From: Sambucus nigra
Taxonomy: Eukaryota > Streptophyta > Magnoliopsida > Dipsacales > Adoxaceae
Assembly: GCA_949130495.1 (NCBI GenBank)
Contig: OX422207.1
Span: 711,050,456 to 711,114,455, forward strand
Length of the DNA: 64,000 nt
Direction of reading: 5' to 3'
Under the pieces are notes generated by a model that saw only the letters and a list, made by a program, of their open reading frames with translations, searched no databases and was not told the DNA's origin. A program made the translations under genes and the position numbers. Positions within the stretch are counted from its first letter, which is position 1, and each line of letters begins with the position of its first letter. Positions 21,317 through 33,243 of this stretch are shown here, one piece after another.

Positions 21317-23481
21317 ATGTCAAAGATAGGTAATAGATCAGTGTCTGAGTTCAGGAAGTTTTATAATATCCCTGAATGGGTAGAGATTGAGTGCGCTCTC
21401 TCCTTAAAAATGTTAGAGAGATAGAGGGCGCTCATTGGATTCATGTCCTGTTGATTTCTCAAGGGGGCTTAATTTTCCTCCAAACAATTTGTTCCTGCAT
21501 TTCTTTGGTTATTTCAACATTGTCCCTGCACAGTGTTCGCCCAACGTATGGAAGATAATCAATGGTGTCCATAGAATAAATCAACTTTATGGCACTAAAT
21601 TAGGGCTCGCTGAAGTTTATTTTTATTATTCCGTCTCTCGAACTAGCTCTGGTCTTCTTTACCTCAAGGCCAGGAGTCCTGACAAGGTATTGGTAGTAAA
21701 TTTACCTGATTCCTACAAAGACTACTAACAGGATGACTTTCTTGCTAGGAATTGGCAATTCTCCCCCCAGATCGAGGGGGCGAGGTCTGATAGATTCACT
21801 GTTCCCTTTTATGGGGAAGAGTACATATGTAGTCTTTGCTATGCTCTTTCGATCTCCTTGTTAATGTGTGATTTTTCTGACACTTTCCTATTTTCTTTTC
21901 AGCGAGGACAAAAAACTTAGAACCTGCCCTTAGCGAGGTTTGAGCTACCGAGCTGATTAAAGCTTAGAATATCAGGGAATCTTTGGCTGACGGTGAACAT
22001 CCCCGGTCTGCTGCTTTCCTGCTCGAGTATAAGAACATCGGGTCCAATTTAATTGTGAGGCTTGTGGATAGCATTCTTGACTTAAATACTTCTGAAGAAG
22101 CTGCTGTCGATTCCATTTCGTTGGACGAGGAAGAGAGTAGTTCTGAGAGTGATATTAGAGGGGGTGCTGAAGGTGGTTTTGGTGAGGAGAGCTCCAACAG
22201 TGATAGTTATTCCAGCCCAGAAGAGGTTTCTGAAGCCCAAGAGTCTTCAAGTACATCCAGTAGTTCTAGCGAGGAAATGGTTCTCCCAAGGAGAAATTTT
22301 ATCCGTGATGATGACGATGATGATGTGCTTCTTGCTCAGAGGTCAAAGAAGCAGAAATCCAACAGTGGGGCTGTTGCCACTGGTTCTCGATCTGCTGCTC
22401 AGGCGCAGGAGAAGAAGAGAAAAAAAGAAGAGCAGTTGAGAGTGATAGAGAGGAAGAGGGAAGATGAGAGAAAGAAGACATAAGAGAAAAAGAAGGTTGA
22501 GGAGAGGAAGAAGGTAGAGAAGGAGAAGGATAAGGAGGAGGAGAGGAGTAGAATGGAAGCGAGGACGAAGGCTGGGCAGGCCTTAGTGCCTGTGTCTGTA
22601 TTGTCAGAGGGGGCCTCGGTTGCCATTTCTCCTCAACTGGCCCCTGCGCTGCTCGAGAGAGCAATCTTTCCTGCTGATCGCCAAAGGGCGATGGGGACTG
22701 ACCAGTTAACCTTGCAAGCGAGTTAGAGGCTAGCTTTGGTTTGTCTGTTTCTCTTTTCTAATGCTTGTCAGATTCTATTTGTTTCTCCCTTCTAATGTCT
22801 TCCTTTACTTGCAGTTTGTGACCGACTTTGCCGTGCTCTATCGCTCTCCTGATGAGCTGGTTAATAAGAATGGTGAGTTGGAGAAGCAGAACACTGCTCT
22901 AAAGGTGAAGAGTGTCTAGATTGAGTCTAGCTTGAAGGCCTCTGATGCTGATCGGACTTCTTCTGATCTGGCCCTTATCAAAGCCAATCAAGAGAGGGAG
23001 GCAGCAGTCAAAGAACTGAATGAACTGCGGCAGGCCTATGATTTGGTCTGCTCGAGTAAGCTAGCGTTGGTGGAGTAGAATAAGGTGCTAACGAAGAAGC
23101 TGAACGAGAAGGAGTTCGAGGTAGCCACTATTAAGAAGATTCATATAACTCTGGGTGGGCTACCTCATATGAAGATGCTGAGGTTAAGATAGGCTACATC
23201 AGCCGTTTGAACTTCAAGAAGGGCTGGAGCAAGGCCCTCTTAGCTACCGAGGTGGACGTTGCCTCTCGCTTGTTCGATGAGCACGATCGAGGCCCAAAGC
23301 CTATCTTAGATGAAGCTCCTGCCCCAATCGTCAAAGGTGTCGACCCTGCTTCCCAGTTAGTTCCTGTTGATGCCCTTCCTACTCGGGCGACATAAGCTGT
23401 CCCTACTGAGGGAGATGCTCCCACTGCTGCTGACAAGGGGAAGCAACCAGCTTCTTCTGAACAACCCGAGGTCGCCAGCTA
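21317..23481 (+). pseudogene. E2 antisense ORF A: spliced gypsy-type (Transposase_28-like) protein
   Basis: Homologue of the E1 gene at 11173-13325 and likewise opposite to gag-pol. Exons: 21317-21828, 21903-22738 and 22815-23481, with GT-AG introns of 74 and 76 bases at the same points. It retains FFGYFNIVPAQCSPNVWKI and RINQLYGTKLGLAEVYF, the Ser/Glu tract, QRSKKQK, and the Lys/Glu/Arg-rich coiled coil. Decay: one frameshift near 21395-21425 in exon 1, then several nonsense codons, including 'gttTGAgct' near 21940, a TAG for TGG near 21965, TAA near 22481, a TAG for CAG near 22725, and stops near 22918, 23076 and 23393. Both copies end at the same codon (QPEVA[N/S]-stop). Function unproven. 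Confidence 0.72.
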
Positions 23482-23636
23482 ATCTATTCTTAGGATTTTC
23501 TTTTGTATTTTTGTTTGTAATGTTCCTTTCTGTTTCTCAATGTACTCTGATCCTTTATGTATTAATGAAATGAAAAGACTTTTTCCCTTAGTGCACTGAT
23601 TCATTTTATCCTTTACTCCTCTTTTATGGCTTGTAG

Positions 23637-24551
23637 TCGATTGATGTAGATGACTATATACCAGCCACTTCTCAATTGGGAAGAATGCTTGGTCCTGATG
23701 TGAGTCCTCAAGTTCGTCATACCTTCGTAAGAATTTGCAAATCGTTGTAATTGAGGAATAAGCATTTCATAGAGCAGACGAATCTCGTTGTTAAGCTGAA
23801 AGACAGGCTTTCGGAGATGAAAGAAGTTGGAGCTTCTGTTCAAGAGGAAGTGAATACTTTTAGAGCAAGACTCCTCGATGCTACTGAGATTAACCAAGTT
23901 GTAGAAGTTATGTAACAGGAAAATGAGTCCTTGAGGAGGGAAGTGTTGCACCTCAGGGAGCATGCGCCAAGCACTACGCCTCGTGTTTTAAGGGTTTCTT
24001 CCTCATCACGAGATGGCACAGGACCAAGCGATGTTCCTCCGGTGCTGCGAGGTTCTACCCCATCGACTATTCCGCGAGTTGGTACAAACGTGATAAGTCC
24101 AGCTAGGGAAATGGATGAGCTCCGTGAAGATGTCCGTCGAGCATATGTGATTACTGCTGGGCTTCAAAGGGATGTCACGCAGTTGAGGCATCTATTTAAG
24201 AGAGGACCTCGGCGAGTATGGGCTGATGGTTACGACCAAGGTTGAGTAGATGCTTCGACGAGGCTGACAGAGTTTGAAGAGCTTGCCTTCATCAGGGGAT
24301 GGTTGAGTGCCTTAAAGGAGCTGCAAGTTCCAAGGAACTCAATACTCTGGTATCATCACGAGATCTCTCCTTCCACTTTAAGGCCTAACCCCTTCTGGAG
24401 GGATGATCAGTGGATCCCTATCGTAGCCATCCCTCGACAGCTATTGGAGTCAGATGGGAATGAAGTCGGGGAGGAATTAGATCCTCATCCGGATGATGGT
24501 CGAAGAGTACAAGTGGCTGATTACCTTGTTCAGAGGCCTCAGCCTCATTAG
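23637..24551 (+). pseudogene. E2 antisense ORF B: coiled-coil protein
   Basis: Homologue of E1 10072-11016. It opens directly after a TTGTAG acceptor (ending 23636) and runs DVDDYIPATSQLGRMLGPD ... coiled coil ... EDVRRAYVITAGLQRDVTQLRHLFKRGPR ... GWLSALKELQVPRNSILWYHHE, ending at 24551. Nonsense codons lie near 23747, 23915 and 24243 (TGA for TGG). The segment before it (23482-23636) is non-coding in both elements and contains 'attaatgaaa', shared with E1, perhaps the 3' end of ORF A. Confidence 0.7.
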
Positions 24552-25257
24552 GATTTTACCAGTTGTAATTTTGTATACATATGTAATGAAGCAATGCAAT
24601 TTTAATGTTTTGGGTGATCTCGCCGATTAAACATGGGTTGTACGTTTTTGTTGTAAATGTGATGAAGTAATATGAAATTTATGTTTTGGGCGAACTCGCC
24701 GACTAAACGAGTATTCTATATTTTTTACATCATTTATTCTTTGCTTAATAATCTTGGGCCTCTCTTGGCCGACTAGATTGGTAAGTTTGCATTGTCGATT
24801 AAGTATCCCTCCAGTCCAGTATGCTTATGAGATACCATTCTGCCTTACTTTACCTTTTAGGTCGTGTCGTCACACTCCCTTAGGCCTAAGTGTGGAAATT
24901 GGCGAGGACACACATGGTGTTGGATGCTCTATCCGATCAGGGTTTTGTTAACTAAACATTATTTGGCGACCAATTTGACTTGGCCGAATTGCCTAAGGAT
25001 CTCCAGTAGGGCTTCATATACTGCCAGGGGCAATGAAAAGAGGTTATTCGTGCTTCATAACGAAAACCTAAGGAGAGTGTTTTCCCTGCTATCGCGTACT
25101 GAGTAGTGTGCCTGTCACTTGGAAAGGGTGTGCAAGTTATAAAGTTTATATACTAGTTAACTAACACCTCATAGAATGCAACTGCCAAACAACTTTTATT
25201 AATCACAAGTAAATGAGCTGCCATTTTCATAAATCTGGTAAAAAGCAAAATAAAAAA
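24552..25257. other. E2 spacer between ORF B and pol, with conserved block
   Basis: Two copies of a ~55-base unit ending 'tcgccga(t/c)taaac' at about 24580-24635 and 24657-24710. 24847-24891 is the 45-base block shared with E1 (one mismatch), including palindrome CTTAGGCCTAAG. The open frames at 24754-25106 are not supported: E1 does not keep them open. Confidence 0.7.
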
Positions 25258-28200
25258 CTAGAAATAGAATTTCTTAAGATTTGCCGCATTCCATGCCCGG
25301 GGTATCTCTATGCCCTCCAGGGTTTCTAAGTGATAGGCTCCTTGTAGATCATCTCTTGTTATCTTGAATGGTCCTTCCCAATTGGGCCCCAACTTGCCAT
25401 CTGATGGTTTTACTGCGCTGCTAAGGACTTTTCTTAGGACATAGTCACCAACTTGGAATGCCCTTGGATTGACCTTCTTGTTATAGTGTTTTGCGAGCTG
25501 TTGCTGATAGCTCGCTAATTTCACTAAGGCAAGTTCTCTGCGTTCATCGGCTAGGTCGAGTTCAACGAGCAATGCTGCATTATTCTGGCTCTGGTCGATA
25601 AGGGTGGATCTCATAGTTGGTAGGCATGCTTCTAATGGGATGACCACTTCTATTCCATATGTTAGTGAAAATGGGGTTTCCCCGGTTGCCCGACGTGGTG
25701 TAGTGCGGTAGGCCCATAGAATATGCTATAGTTTGTTCACCCCATGCACCTTTGGCTCACTCTAATCATTTTTTTTACCCATCGATCACTATTTTGTTGG
25801 AAGCTTCAGCTTGACCGTTGCTCTGAGGATACGCCATCGAGCTGAAATAGTGCCTGATCCCATGTTCATCGCAGAAGTTCTGGAAAAGGGACACTCTCAA
25901 ACAGTTTTTCGTTGTCAGTGATGATGATTATGGGGATTTCAAAATGGGTAATTATGTTTTTCCACATGAATATCATCATATCTGCATCTCGGATGTTTGC
26001 CAGTGGCTCTACCTCTATCCATTTAGTGAAGTAATCCGTTGCAACCAACATATACTTGCTATTGCCGGTGGCGGTAGGAAGTGGTCCTACGATGTCCATT
26101 CCCCATTGGGCGAAAGGCCAGGGGATGGTGAGTGATTTGAGGTCACTGGCAGGTTGGTGAACCATAGGGGCGTGAAATTGACACTTCTTGCACTTGCGAG
26201 CGTACACTGCCGCATCTTTTTACATATATGGCCACCAGTAGCCTTCCTTCATAGCTCGAAAAGCTAGTGATCTTCCTCCAATATGGCCTCCATAGATTCT
26301 TTCATGGAGCTTGGGCAAAATTTTCTCGACATCCCTCGGGCGAACACATTGTAGGTAAGGGCCCGATAACGATCTCTTATACAACTTGCTCTCAGGAGAT
26401 AAGTGAAAGCGAGCAACTTTGACTCTTATCTGATGAGAGGTCTTCCTATCTCTTGGAAGTGCGCCATCCTTTAAATAGTCCCTTAAAGGGTCCATCCAAC
26501 TGGGTGCTGACTCAATCTGTAGAACATGTTCCACGCCTGGCAGCTCCTAGCTCTGGTTGATGTTCGGGCGAGCAAGGAAGTCGATGGGGATCGTTCTTTT
26601 CAAGTCAAAATTGATTGCCAAACTCAGGGCTGCCAGGGCATCAGCATGGCTATTCTGTCCTTTGGGAAATCGCTGGATACTGACTTCCTCGAAGTTGGCC
26701 ATTAGCCTCTTTGCCAAGGCGAGGTAGGCTTCCATTCTCTCATCTTTTGCATTGTATTCCCCACTTATCTGATTGGAGACTAATTGTGAGTCGTCGAACA
26801 CCTGTAACTGCTTTGCCCCTAAAATGTGTGCCTTCCGGAGGCCGTCAATCAAAGCCTCATACTCTGCCTCATTATTGGAGGCTTCAAATCCAAGACTAAT
26901 TCCCTGTTTGAGGATTGTATCTTCTGGAGTAACAAGCACAATGCCCACTCTTTCCCCCTTTGAGTTGGAGGCTCCATCAACAAATAATTGCCAAACTCCC
27001 TCTGTTGCGTGGTTCTCACTTTGCTTCATGGGTTGGAGTTCATCTAGAGGATGCTCTCCTGTGAATTCAACTATGAAATCAGCAAGGTCTTGTCCCTTGA
27101 TTGCATTCCTTGGTTGAAATTGGATGTCAAATCGTTCGAGCTTGACCGACCATATAGTCAGTCTGCCCGATAAATCCACTTTCCTTAGGATTGCTTTAAG
27201 GGGGTGCGATGTAAGAATGATGATGATGTGAGCTTTAAAGTAGTGCTTCAACTTCCTTGAAGCTACTACAAGTGTAAAGGAAAGCTTCTCTAGCGTTAGG
27301 TACCGCTGCTCAGACTCTAATAAGGTCTTACTCGTGTAATAAATGGGGTACTGGATTCCTACTTTCTCCCACACCAGTGCAGAACTGACGGCGTGGTTAG
27401 AAACGGCGAGGTACAAGTACAAGGAATCTCTTTCTTGAGGTATGACAAGAAGTGGTGGTGAACTGAGGTAATGCTTAAGTTCGTTCAATGCTTGCGAGCA
27501 ATCTGGATTCCATTCTACTGTCTTATTTCCCTTCAAGAGATGGAAGAATGGTTTGCATTTCTCGAAGGACTTTAAGATGAAACGATTCAAGGCAGCGAGC
27601 ATGCCGGTGAGCTTCTGTACGTCCCGTATTGTGTGAGGGGCTTGTACCCTGTTGATTGCGTAGATCTGGTCCGGGTTAGCCTCGATGCCTCTCTTACTGA
27701 CCAAGTACCCAAGAAATTTTCCTGACTGGACACCGAAAGAAAACTTTCTCGCATTAAGCTTCATTCAATATTTTTTGAGGATTTCTAAGGTTCTCGATAG
27801 GTCTAAGAGGTGGTCTTCCTTATTCCTGCTCTTGATGAGCGTATCGTCGATATAGACCTCCATGGTGTCTCCCATTTGGTCTTTAAACATCTTGGTGACC
27901 AGCCACTGGTAGGTTGCCCCTGCATTTTTGAGCCCGAAGGGCATGACTTTGTAACAGTATAATCCGATGGTGGTGATGAATGCCGTCTTGTCCTTATTTG
28001 GTGCATACAGAGGGATCTGATGATACCCCGAATATGCATCCAGAAAACTCATTCTTTCGTGAGCTGTTGTGGCGTCCACCAATTTATCAATTTTTTGGAG
28101 AGGGAAACTGTCCTTAGGGCAAGCCCTGTTAAGGTCAGTGAAGTCGATACAAACCCTCCATTTCTCGTTATTGTTTGGAACTACGACTGGGTTGGATAAC

Positions 28201-28579
28201 CATTTATGGAATTGAACCTCCAGTATGGACCCTACATCTAGAAATTTTTCAACTTCTTTTTCTATGACTTTTACCTTCTCGAGCGCAGTTCGTCGTGCCT
28301 TATGTGTGATAGGTTGAAGGTGGGGTCGACATGCAACCGATGACAAGCGACACTGGAATCAATTCCAGGTAGCTCGTATGGTTCCCATGCGAAAACATCT
28401 ACGTTTCTTCTGAACAGAAGCGTCAATTCCTTCTTTTCTTAATCTGTGAGAGAAGCTCCAATCAAGAATACCCTCTCCTTCTTGCTACCACTAGCTGTAA
28501 CTTCCTCCAGGTTTTCCATGACCTGCTCAGAGGGGAGGATCCTAGTCTCCTCCACTCCGGGTCTTCCGTACCTTAACTG
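25258..28579 (-). pseudogene. E2 pol (RT-RNase H-second RNase H-integrase), disrupted
   Basis: From the gag-pro stop it continues in frame (QLRYGRPGVEETR...). It includes RT (WRVCIDFTDLNRACPKDSFPL, FLDAYSGYHQIPLYAPNKDKT, PFGLKNAGATYQW, YIDD), RNase H, the second RNase H ([39 protein letters not shown]), integrase zinc domain and core (WGMDIVGPLPTATG), and the C-terminal GPNWEGPFKI domain ending KKFYF at 25258. Stops or frameshifts lie near 28439-28441, 28320-28346, 27765-27767, 26547-26549, 26220-26222 and 25866. The stretch 25648-25866, covering the catalytic Glu of integrase, is badly scrambled. Confidence 0.88.
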
Positions 28580-30823
28580 TTATTTTGAAGGTATAGGACC
28601 TTCTTGTTCCTCGACTTTCTCATTGGGCTTCTCGGACTTCTTCTCTGATCTAGGGTGGATGGTCACTATGAAGCACCTTATTTCCATTGCTTGATTGCCA
28701 TGGATCTCCATTACTCCTCGCTCGGTCACATATTTGAGTTTCTCATGGTAGGTCGAGGGAACTGCCTTCATCGCATGTAGCCATCCTCTACATAGGATAG
28801 CTTGGTATGGCGAGTCAATGTCGACTACTAGAAACTCAATCAACTTGGAGATACTTCCTCCCCTTTCCGGCAACACAATCTTTTCCAGTGGGATAGTCAC
28901 TTTTCTAGCGAAGCCAACTAGAGGGACAGTGGCCTCCTTTAGGTCGGCGACGCTCAACTTCAATTTTCTGAATAGGTCGAGATACATTACCTCGGATGAG
29001 CTTCCTTGGTCGACGAGCAACTTGTCGACGTCATAGTTCGCTATCCTGAGCATAATGATCAAGGTGTCATGATGTGGGGTTCTCACTCCCACCAGATCCT
29101 CATCTGTGAACACGATATGTTTGCTATAGTCGACGTCATCTGCTCGCCGACGCTTTCTTAATTGTGTCTTTGCTGGATCGATCTGAAAAGCTTGCATTAC
29201 AGTTGTAAGATTTTTTACCTCCATCCGAGATGAATTCCCCTGAATCTGCTTCATATCAGATGCTCCATGAATTATCGCAAATTCATGGCTAACATCATCT
29301 TCGAGTACGTTGTCGGGTCTCATTTCTCCATTAGCTGTAACTTTCTCTGCCTTCTTCTCTACAAACTCGTTCAGGTGCCCAGACTGGGCTAATTCTTCGA
29401 GGTGGGACTTAAGATCTTTACAGTGCTCAGTCTTATGTCCTCCCTCTTTATAAAAAGCACATCTCAGCGCGTTGTTTCTCTTTAAGGTATCTCCTCCCAT
29501 CTTTCTGGGCCACTTAATAAATGGCTCGTCTTTGATCTTCGCCAGAATCTTATAAATTGGTTCTTTGAAGACAGTGTTGACTGCTTGAAATGCTTTTGAA
29601 ACATCGTTCCTTCCTCCGTTCTTGGAGCCATTCTTGCCCCCATTCTTGCCTCCTTTCTTTTGGTTCTCTGCTTTGTCGTTGCCTTTGGCGGCGAGCTTAG
29701 TTCGACCATTTTCTCCTGTACTGAGGTGGGTCACATCTTCCACTTTGGCGTACTTCTAGATGCGATCCATCAAGTCGTTGATGGTCGTGGCCTCTTTCTT
29801 CATCAAGGATTAGTGCAGAAGGCAAGAGCTAGGCAGCTCAATCTTGAAAGAGGCCACTGCTACCTGCTCCGAGCAGTCCTTGACCTCATTGAATAACTCC
29901 CAGTATCTCTTTGCATAGTCTCGTAGGCTCTCTTGAGGCATCTTTTTCATTGTTAGTAAAGCATCCATCCTTTTGGGATAGGAGCTACTAGTAATGAAGT
30001 GGGACGTAAAGAGCTCGACCAGGGGTTCAATGCTCTTGATAGACCTGTGAGGGAGCCTTTCGAACCATTTCTGCACCACGTCATGTAGGCTTGAGGGAAA
30101 AATCCTGCACATCAGTGCATCCCGGTGGTTCCAGAGAATCATGGCTTGCCTGTACAGCCTAACGTGATCAATGGGGTCAGTTTTTCTGTCATAAATCTTG
30201 AATCTTGGAATAAAAAATTTCTTGGGGGCTTACTCTTCTTCTATCTCCCTTGATAAAGGGGATTTCATCTGGGTCTTGAGAGCTCACCTAGCAAGCTCCC
30301 TAGTCGATCTTGCGTCGCGATGTGCTGGGTGTTGGTCCATCTCCCATCGGGCCAAATTTCGTATGTTCTCATTGCTGCGAGCTGGGCTCCTGTAACGGTG
30401 ATCTGGTCGCTGGTGCTTGAGAGAGTCATTGTTTGACTCGTGCTTCTCACTCTTTTGGGATCCACGCCTTGGGCTCCTTCCTCGGCTGGGAGACTTGCTC
30501 GCCTGAGGGCTAGGAGTGTGGTATGGACGTCGCCTAGTGCTGCGATGGAGCTCTTCATCCATCCTTTCTAATTTCCTTTTGAGGCGAGCATTCTCTGCCT
30601 CTTTCTTGTGAGAGGACTCCCTTTTCTCTTGGAGCCTTGCCTCATAGGCATCAATCAGTCTGGAGATTTGCGTGGACCTCGCTGGTCCTTGGCTTTCCTC
30701 TGAGCCTGGCCTCTCTAGGCGAGCTCTCTGATCTAAACGCCGAACTTCAGATCTGATCCTGCGAGGAGCAGGTTGTTCTTGGATATCTCATGTCTAAGGA
30801 TCATTACTGCTGTGACCAGACAT
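28580..30823 (-). pseudogene. E2 gag-protease, disrupted
   Basis: Same protein as E1 gag-pro. Start Met at 30823 (MSGHSSNDP). It has the Arg-rich N-terminus, Gag core (WNHRDALMCRIFPSSLHD, DYAKRYWELFNEVKDCSEQ), zinc knuckle CAFYKEGGHKTEHC (the second ligand His of E1 is Tyr here), and retropepsin LLVDQGSSSEV with the same D-Q-G. Stops interrupt it just after the start (near 30795), near 30281, 30231, 29810 and 29757. 28580-29743 remains open. It ends TAA at 28580-28582 followed by CAGTTA. Confidence 0.88.
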
Positions 30824-30872
30824 TTCAAACTTCTTTGTTGGTGAGGGCTTTCTCAGGGAAGACAAACATTCC

Positions 30873-30888
30873 CACAGACAGCGCCAAT
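30873..30888 (-). promoter_or_regulatory. E2 primer binding site
   Basis: On the - strand ATTGGCGCTGTCTGTG follows the LTR. It matches the E1 site with one change (GCC to GCT). Confidence 0.75.
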
Positions 30889-31304
30889 TATGGTGACAAT
30901 TATATTCAACACAAATAAATGAGAAAAGCGCAATCACGAAAGAAAATAAAGAACATAAAGTGCCAATAACATAACACAGTAATGTACGTGGTTCAGCAAG
31001 GATGCCTACGTCCATGGTGGTGCAGTCAGTATTATTTCTATATACTCCGGGGAGCGTTTACAGAGAATACTGTGTGTGCCTCTTGCCCCAGGCTTAGAGT
31101 TCATTATATACATGTTTATTTTCGAGGAGTGGGGGTGTTGAACTCCCCCACATCCATATTCTTTTCCTGGAATATCTCTAGACGATATCCTAGGAGAAGA
31201 CTAAGTCATAATGGAATTTTGTTATGGTGCGAGGGGTCCGGACTTTGGGCCGTTTTTATTAGGCTACTCGTCCGGGCCCATGATGGCAAATTCAGGTACC
31301 CACA
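30889..31304 (-). repeat. E2 5' LTR (right copy)
   Basis: It begins TATGGTGACAATT on the + strand, a G-to-A change of the TG terminus, and ends GGTACCCACA. Confidence 0.9.
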
Positions 31305-31498
31305 ATATATATATATCGGATTTTGAAAAGTATTAATCGATAATGCGAGCACTTGGATCAAAATGAAAAGTATTATAAATATCTTATGAATGTAATTACA
31401 GAGGATGTCCATTGTTGTATAATCAATTTATAGTTTTGAATACAATTATCTGAATTTTCCCAAAATCCATTAGAACTGATTTTCAATTAGTTGTAACA
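31305..31498 (+). mobile_element. Probable 5' LTR remnant of the old Ty3/gypsy element
   Basis: AT-rich sequence ending TTGTAACA immediately before a degenerate tRNA-iMet-type primer site. No partner LTR is found in the window, so its extent and left limit are unknown. Confidence 0.4.
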
Positions 31499-32673
31499 AT
31501 TTGATATCAGAATCGGCCGAGACCTAAATTCCATTGGAGAAGATAACGGAGGGTACACGGTACAAGGGTATGCAAGATACGATCAAGAAACGAGATGAGA
31601 AAATCCAATAAATAGCGACTCAGGTGAAAGAAAGGCTGAAACAAATGGAGATGGACATGAAGCTCTTTCAATAAAATGTGGTATTTATGCTAGCCAGACA
31701 ACCACAGGTTCAAGAATGGAACGAAGAAAGAGAATATGAAACTACATTACAATTTTGAACAGAGAAGGGTCAGATAGGATCAATTCTAAGAGTAGATATA
31801 ACCTTGAGAACTATGAACACCAAGGCAGGTATGAGGTTATTACAAATTGGGGAACATGACATGATATTATGGATGGATTGGATGAAGAAATACAATCTTA
31901 TCTTATTTTATTTTGAGACACCAAATTTAACTTGCAAGAGGAAGATAATAAAGTACTGCAAAAAGGGACCACTCAGGAGGTCAAGATTCAAATGATGACT
32001 AGGAATTCTTTCAAGAAGATATTGAAAAATACCACCCATGGTTTCACAGGACGAAAATCCACAAATGAGGGTCCAACACATTCTGAGGTACCCATCCACC
32101 TATAATATCACAAATGTTATCTTAATATGTTGATGTTTTTGAAGAACCCATGGGGTTACCACCTCAAAGGAACCATAGCCACCAAATTGTGTTAAAATAA
32201 GAGACTATTACAACAACAAAGACCTTACAGGGTGTCATATTTTGGATTTTTTTTTATAGAAAAACTAGTACAAGAGACGTTGGATTTAAGAGTGATTCAA
32301 GACAGTCAGAGTCCATTTTCCTCACTAGTTTTACTGGTCAAGAAAAATAACGGATGCTAGAGATTTTGGGTTGACTACAAGCAGCTAAATGAAGCAACTC
32401 TTAAAACAAATTCCCCATTCTAACTATTGAAGAACTTTTGGAAGAATTATTTAGTGCCAAATATTTTTTAAAGATGGAACTAAGGTTCGACTACCATTAA
32501 AACAGAATGACAACTGAAACATTCACCACCCACTATGGCCATTATGAATTTAGAGTAACACCTTTTGGCCTTACTAATGCCCCATGAATTTTTCAAGAAC
32601 TTATGAAGGAGGTTTTCAAACCTTATTTGTATTAATGTTCTTTGATGGTATCTCAGTGTATAGTTAGAGTTTA
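31499..32673 (+). pseudogene. Old Ty3/gypsy gag-protease-RT remnant (left half)
   Basis: It begins with a degenerate primer site (tttgatatcagaatcgg, near TTGGTATCAGAGC). A gag start like 'KGMQDTIKKRDEKIQ' is followed by most of gag missing. A protease tail lies at ~31830-31920 (MILWMDWMKKYNLILFYFE). RT lies at ~32280-32665: [46 protein letters not shown]. Many stops and frameshifts. The reading breaks off exactly where the LTR of the inserted element begins (TG at 32674) and resumes at about 56235. Confidence 0.8.
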
Positions 32674-33147
32674 TGTGATCCCGGAAAATTCATAAATAGA
32701 TTGATCATGTCTAGTAAAAAAATCACGAGAATTTAAAACTTTTGGTAATATTCTTAGCATAATGAAACCGAATAAAAATGAAATAAATAAAATTACAACA
32801 AAATAACGTCTACTGAAACAAATATTATATCCTTGATACCAATCTTTGTCAATATAATAATCCAACTCAGGAATACAAATACCACATATACAAACTATAA
32901 CTCAGGATGAACTATAAAATACAACTATCTGCACTGAAAAGTAAATAAACACAAAGAAGAAGCTAAGCTACACTGCTCGACTTCTACATCCTAAGAATGT
33001 TAAGTAGAATGTCACTAGAGATACTTCTCAATCGATCAATCCAAGTCTACAGTAACACCAACGACCTAAGATCTGTGAAAAATAGATGTAACAACAACCT
33101 AAACAACAACTTTACAAAGACTAAGAATTTAATTGAAGCTCGACCAC

Positions 33148-33148
<1 letters not shown>

Positions 33149-33199
<51 letters not shown>

Positions 33200-33200
33200 C
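33149..33200. repeat. (AAT)n microsatellite
   Basis: About 17 AAT units with one interruption. LTR B has only a short AAT run at the same place (49854-49868), so it expanded in LTR A. Confidence 0.9.
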
Positions 33201-33243
33201 ATCTTCCTCTTGTTTTAAGTGGATTTTAAGTTAGTTAAGTTAC

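Larger units (their letters stand above)
20508..31304 (-). mobile_element. Element E2: complete Tat-lineage Ty3/gypsy retrotransposon
   Basis: 10.8 kb, same organisation as E1 but inverted: LTRs 20508-20923 and 30889-31304 (416 bases each), gag-pro 30823-28580, pol 28579-25258, antisense module 21317-24551 (+ strand). It is a related subfamily: proteins align throughout but the LTRs share mainly their ends. By eye its LTRs differ at roughly 6% of positions, so it is older than E1. No clean target duplication is visible: ATATA follows at 31305-31309, while the left flank is an expanded GT repeat. Confidence 0.92.

Noticed and set aside
24754..25106. Overlapping 65- and 80-codon + strand ORFs in the E2 spacer
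   Set aside because: Not open in E1, and they overlap the conserved non-coding block in two frames.
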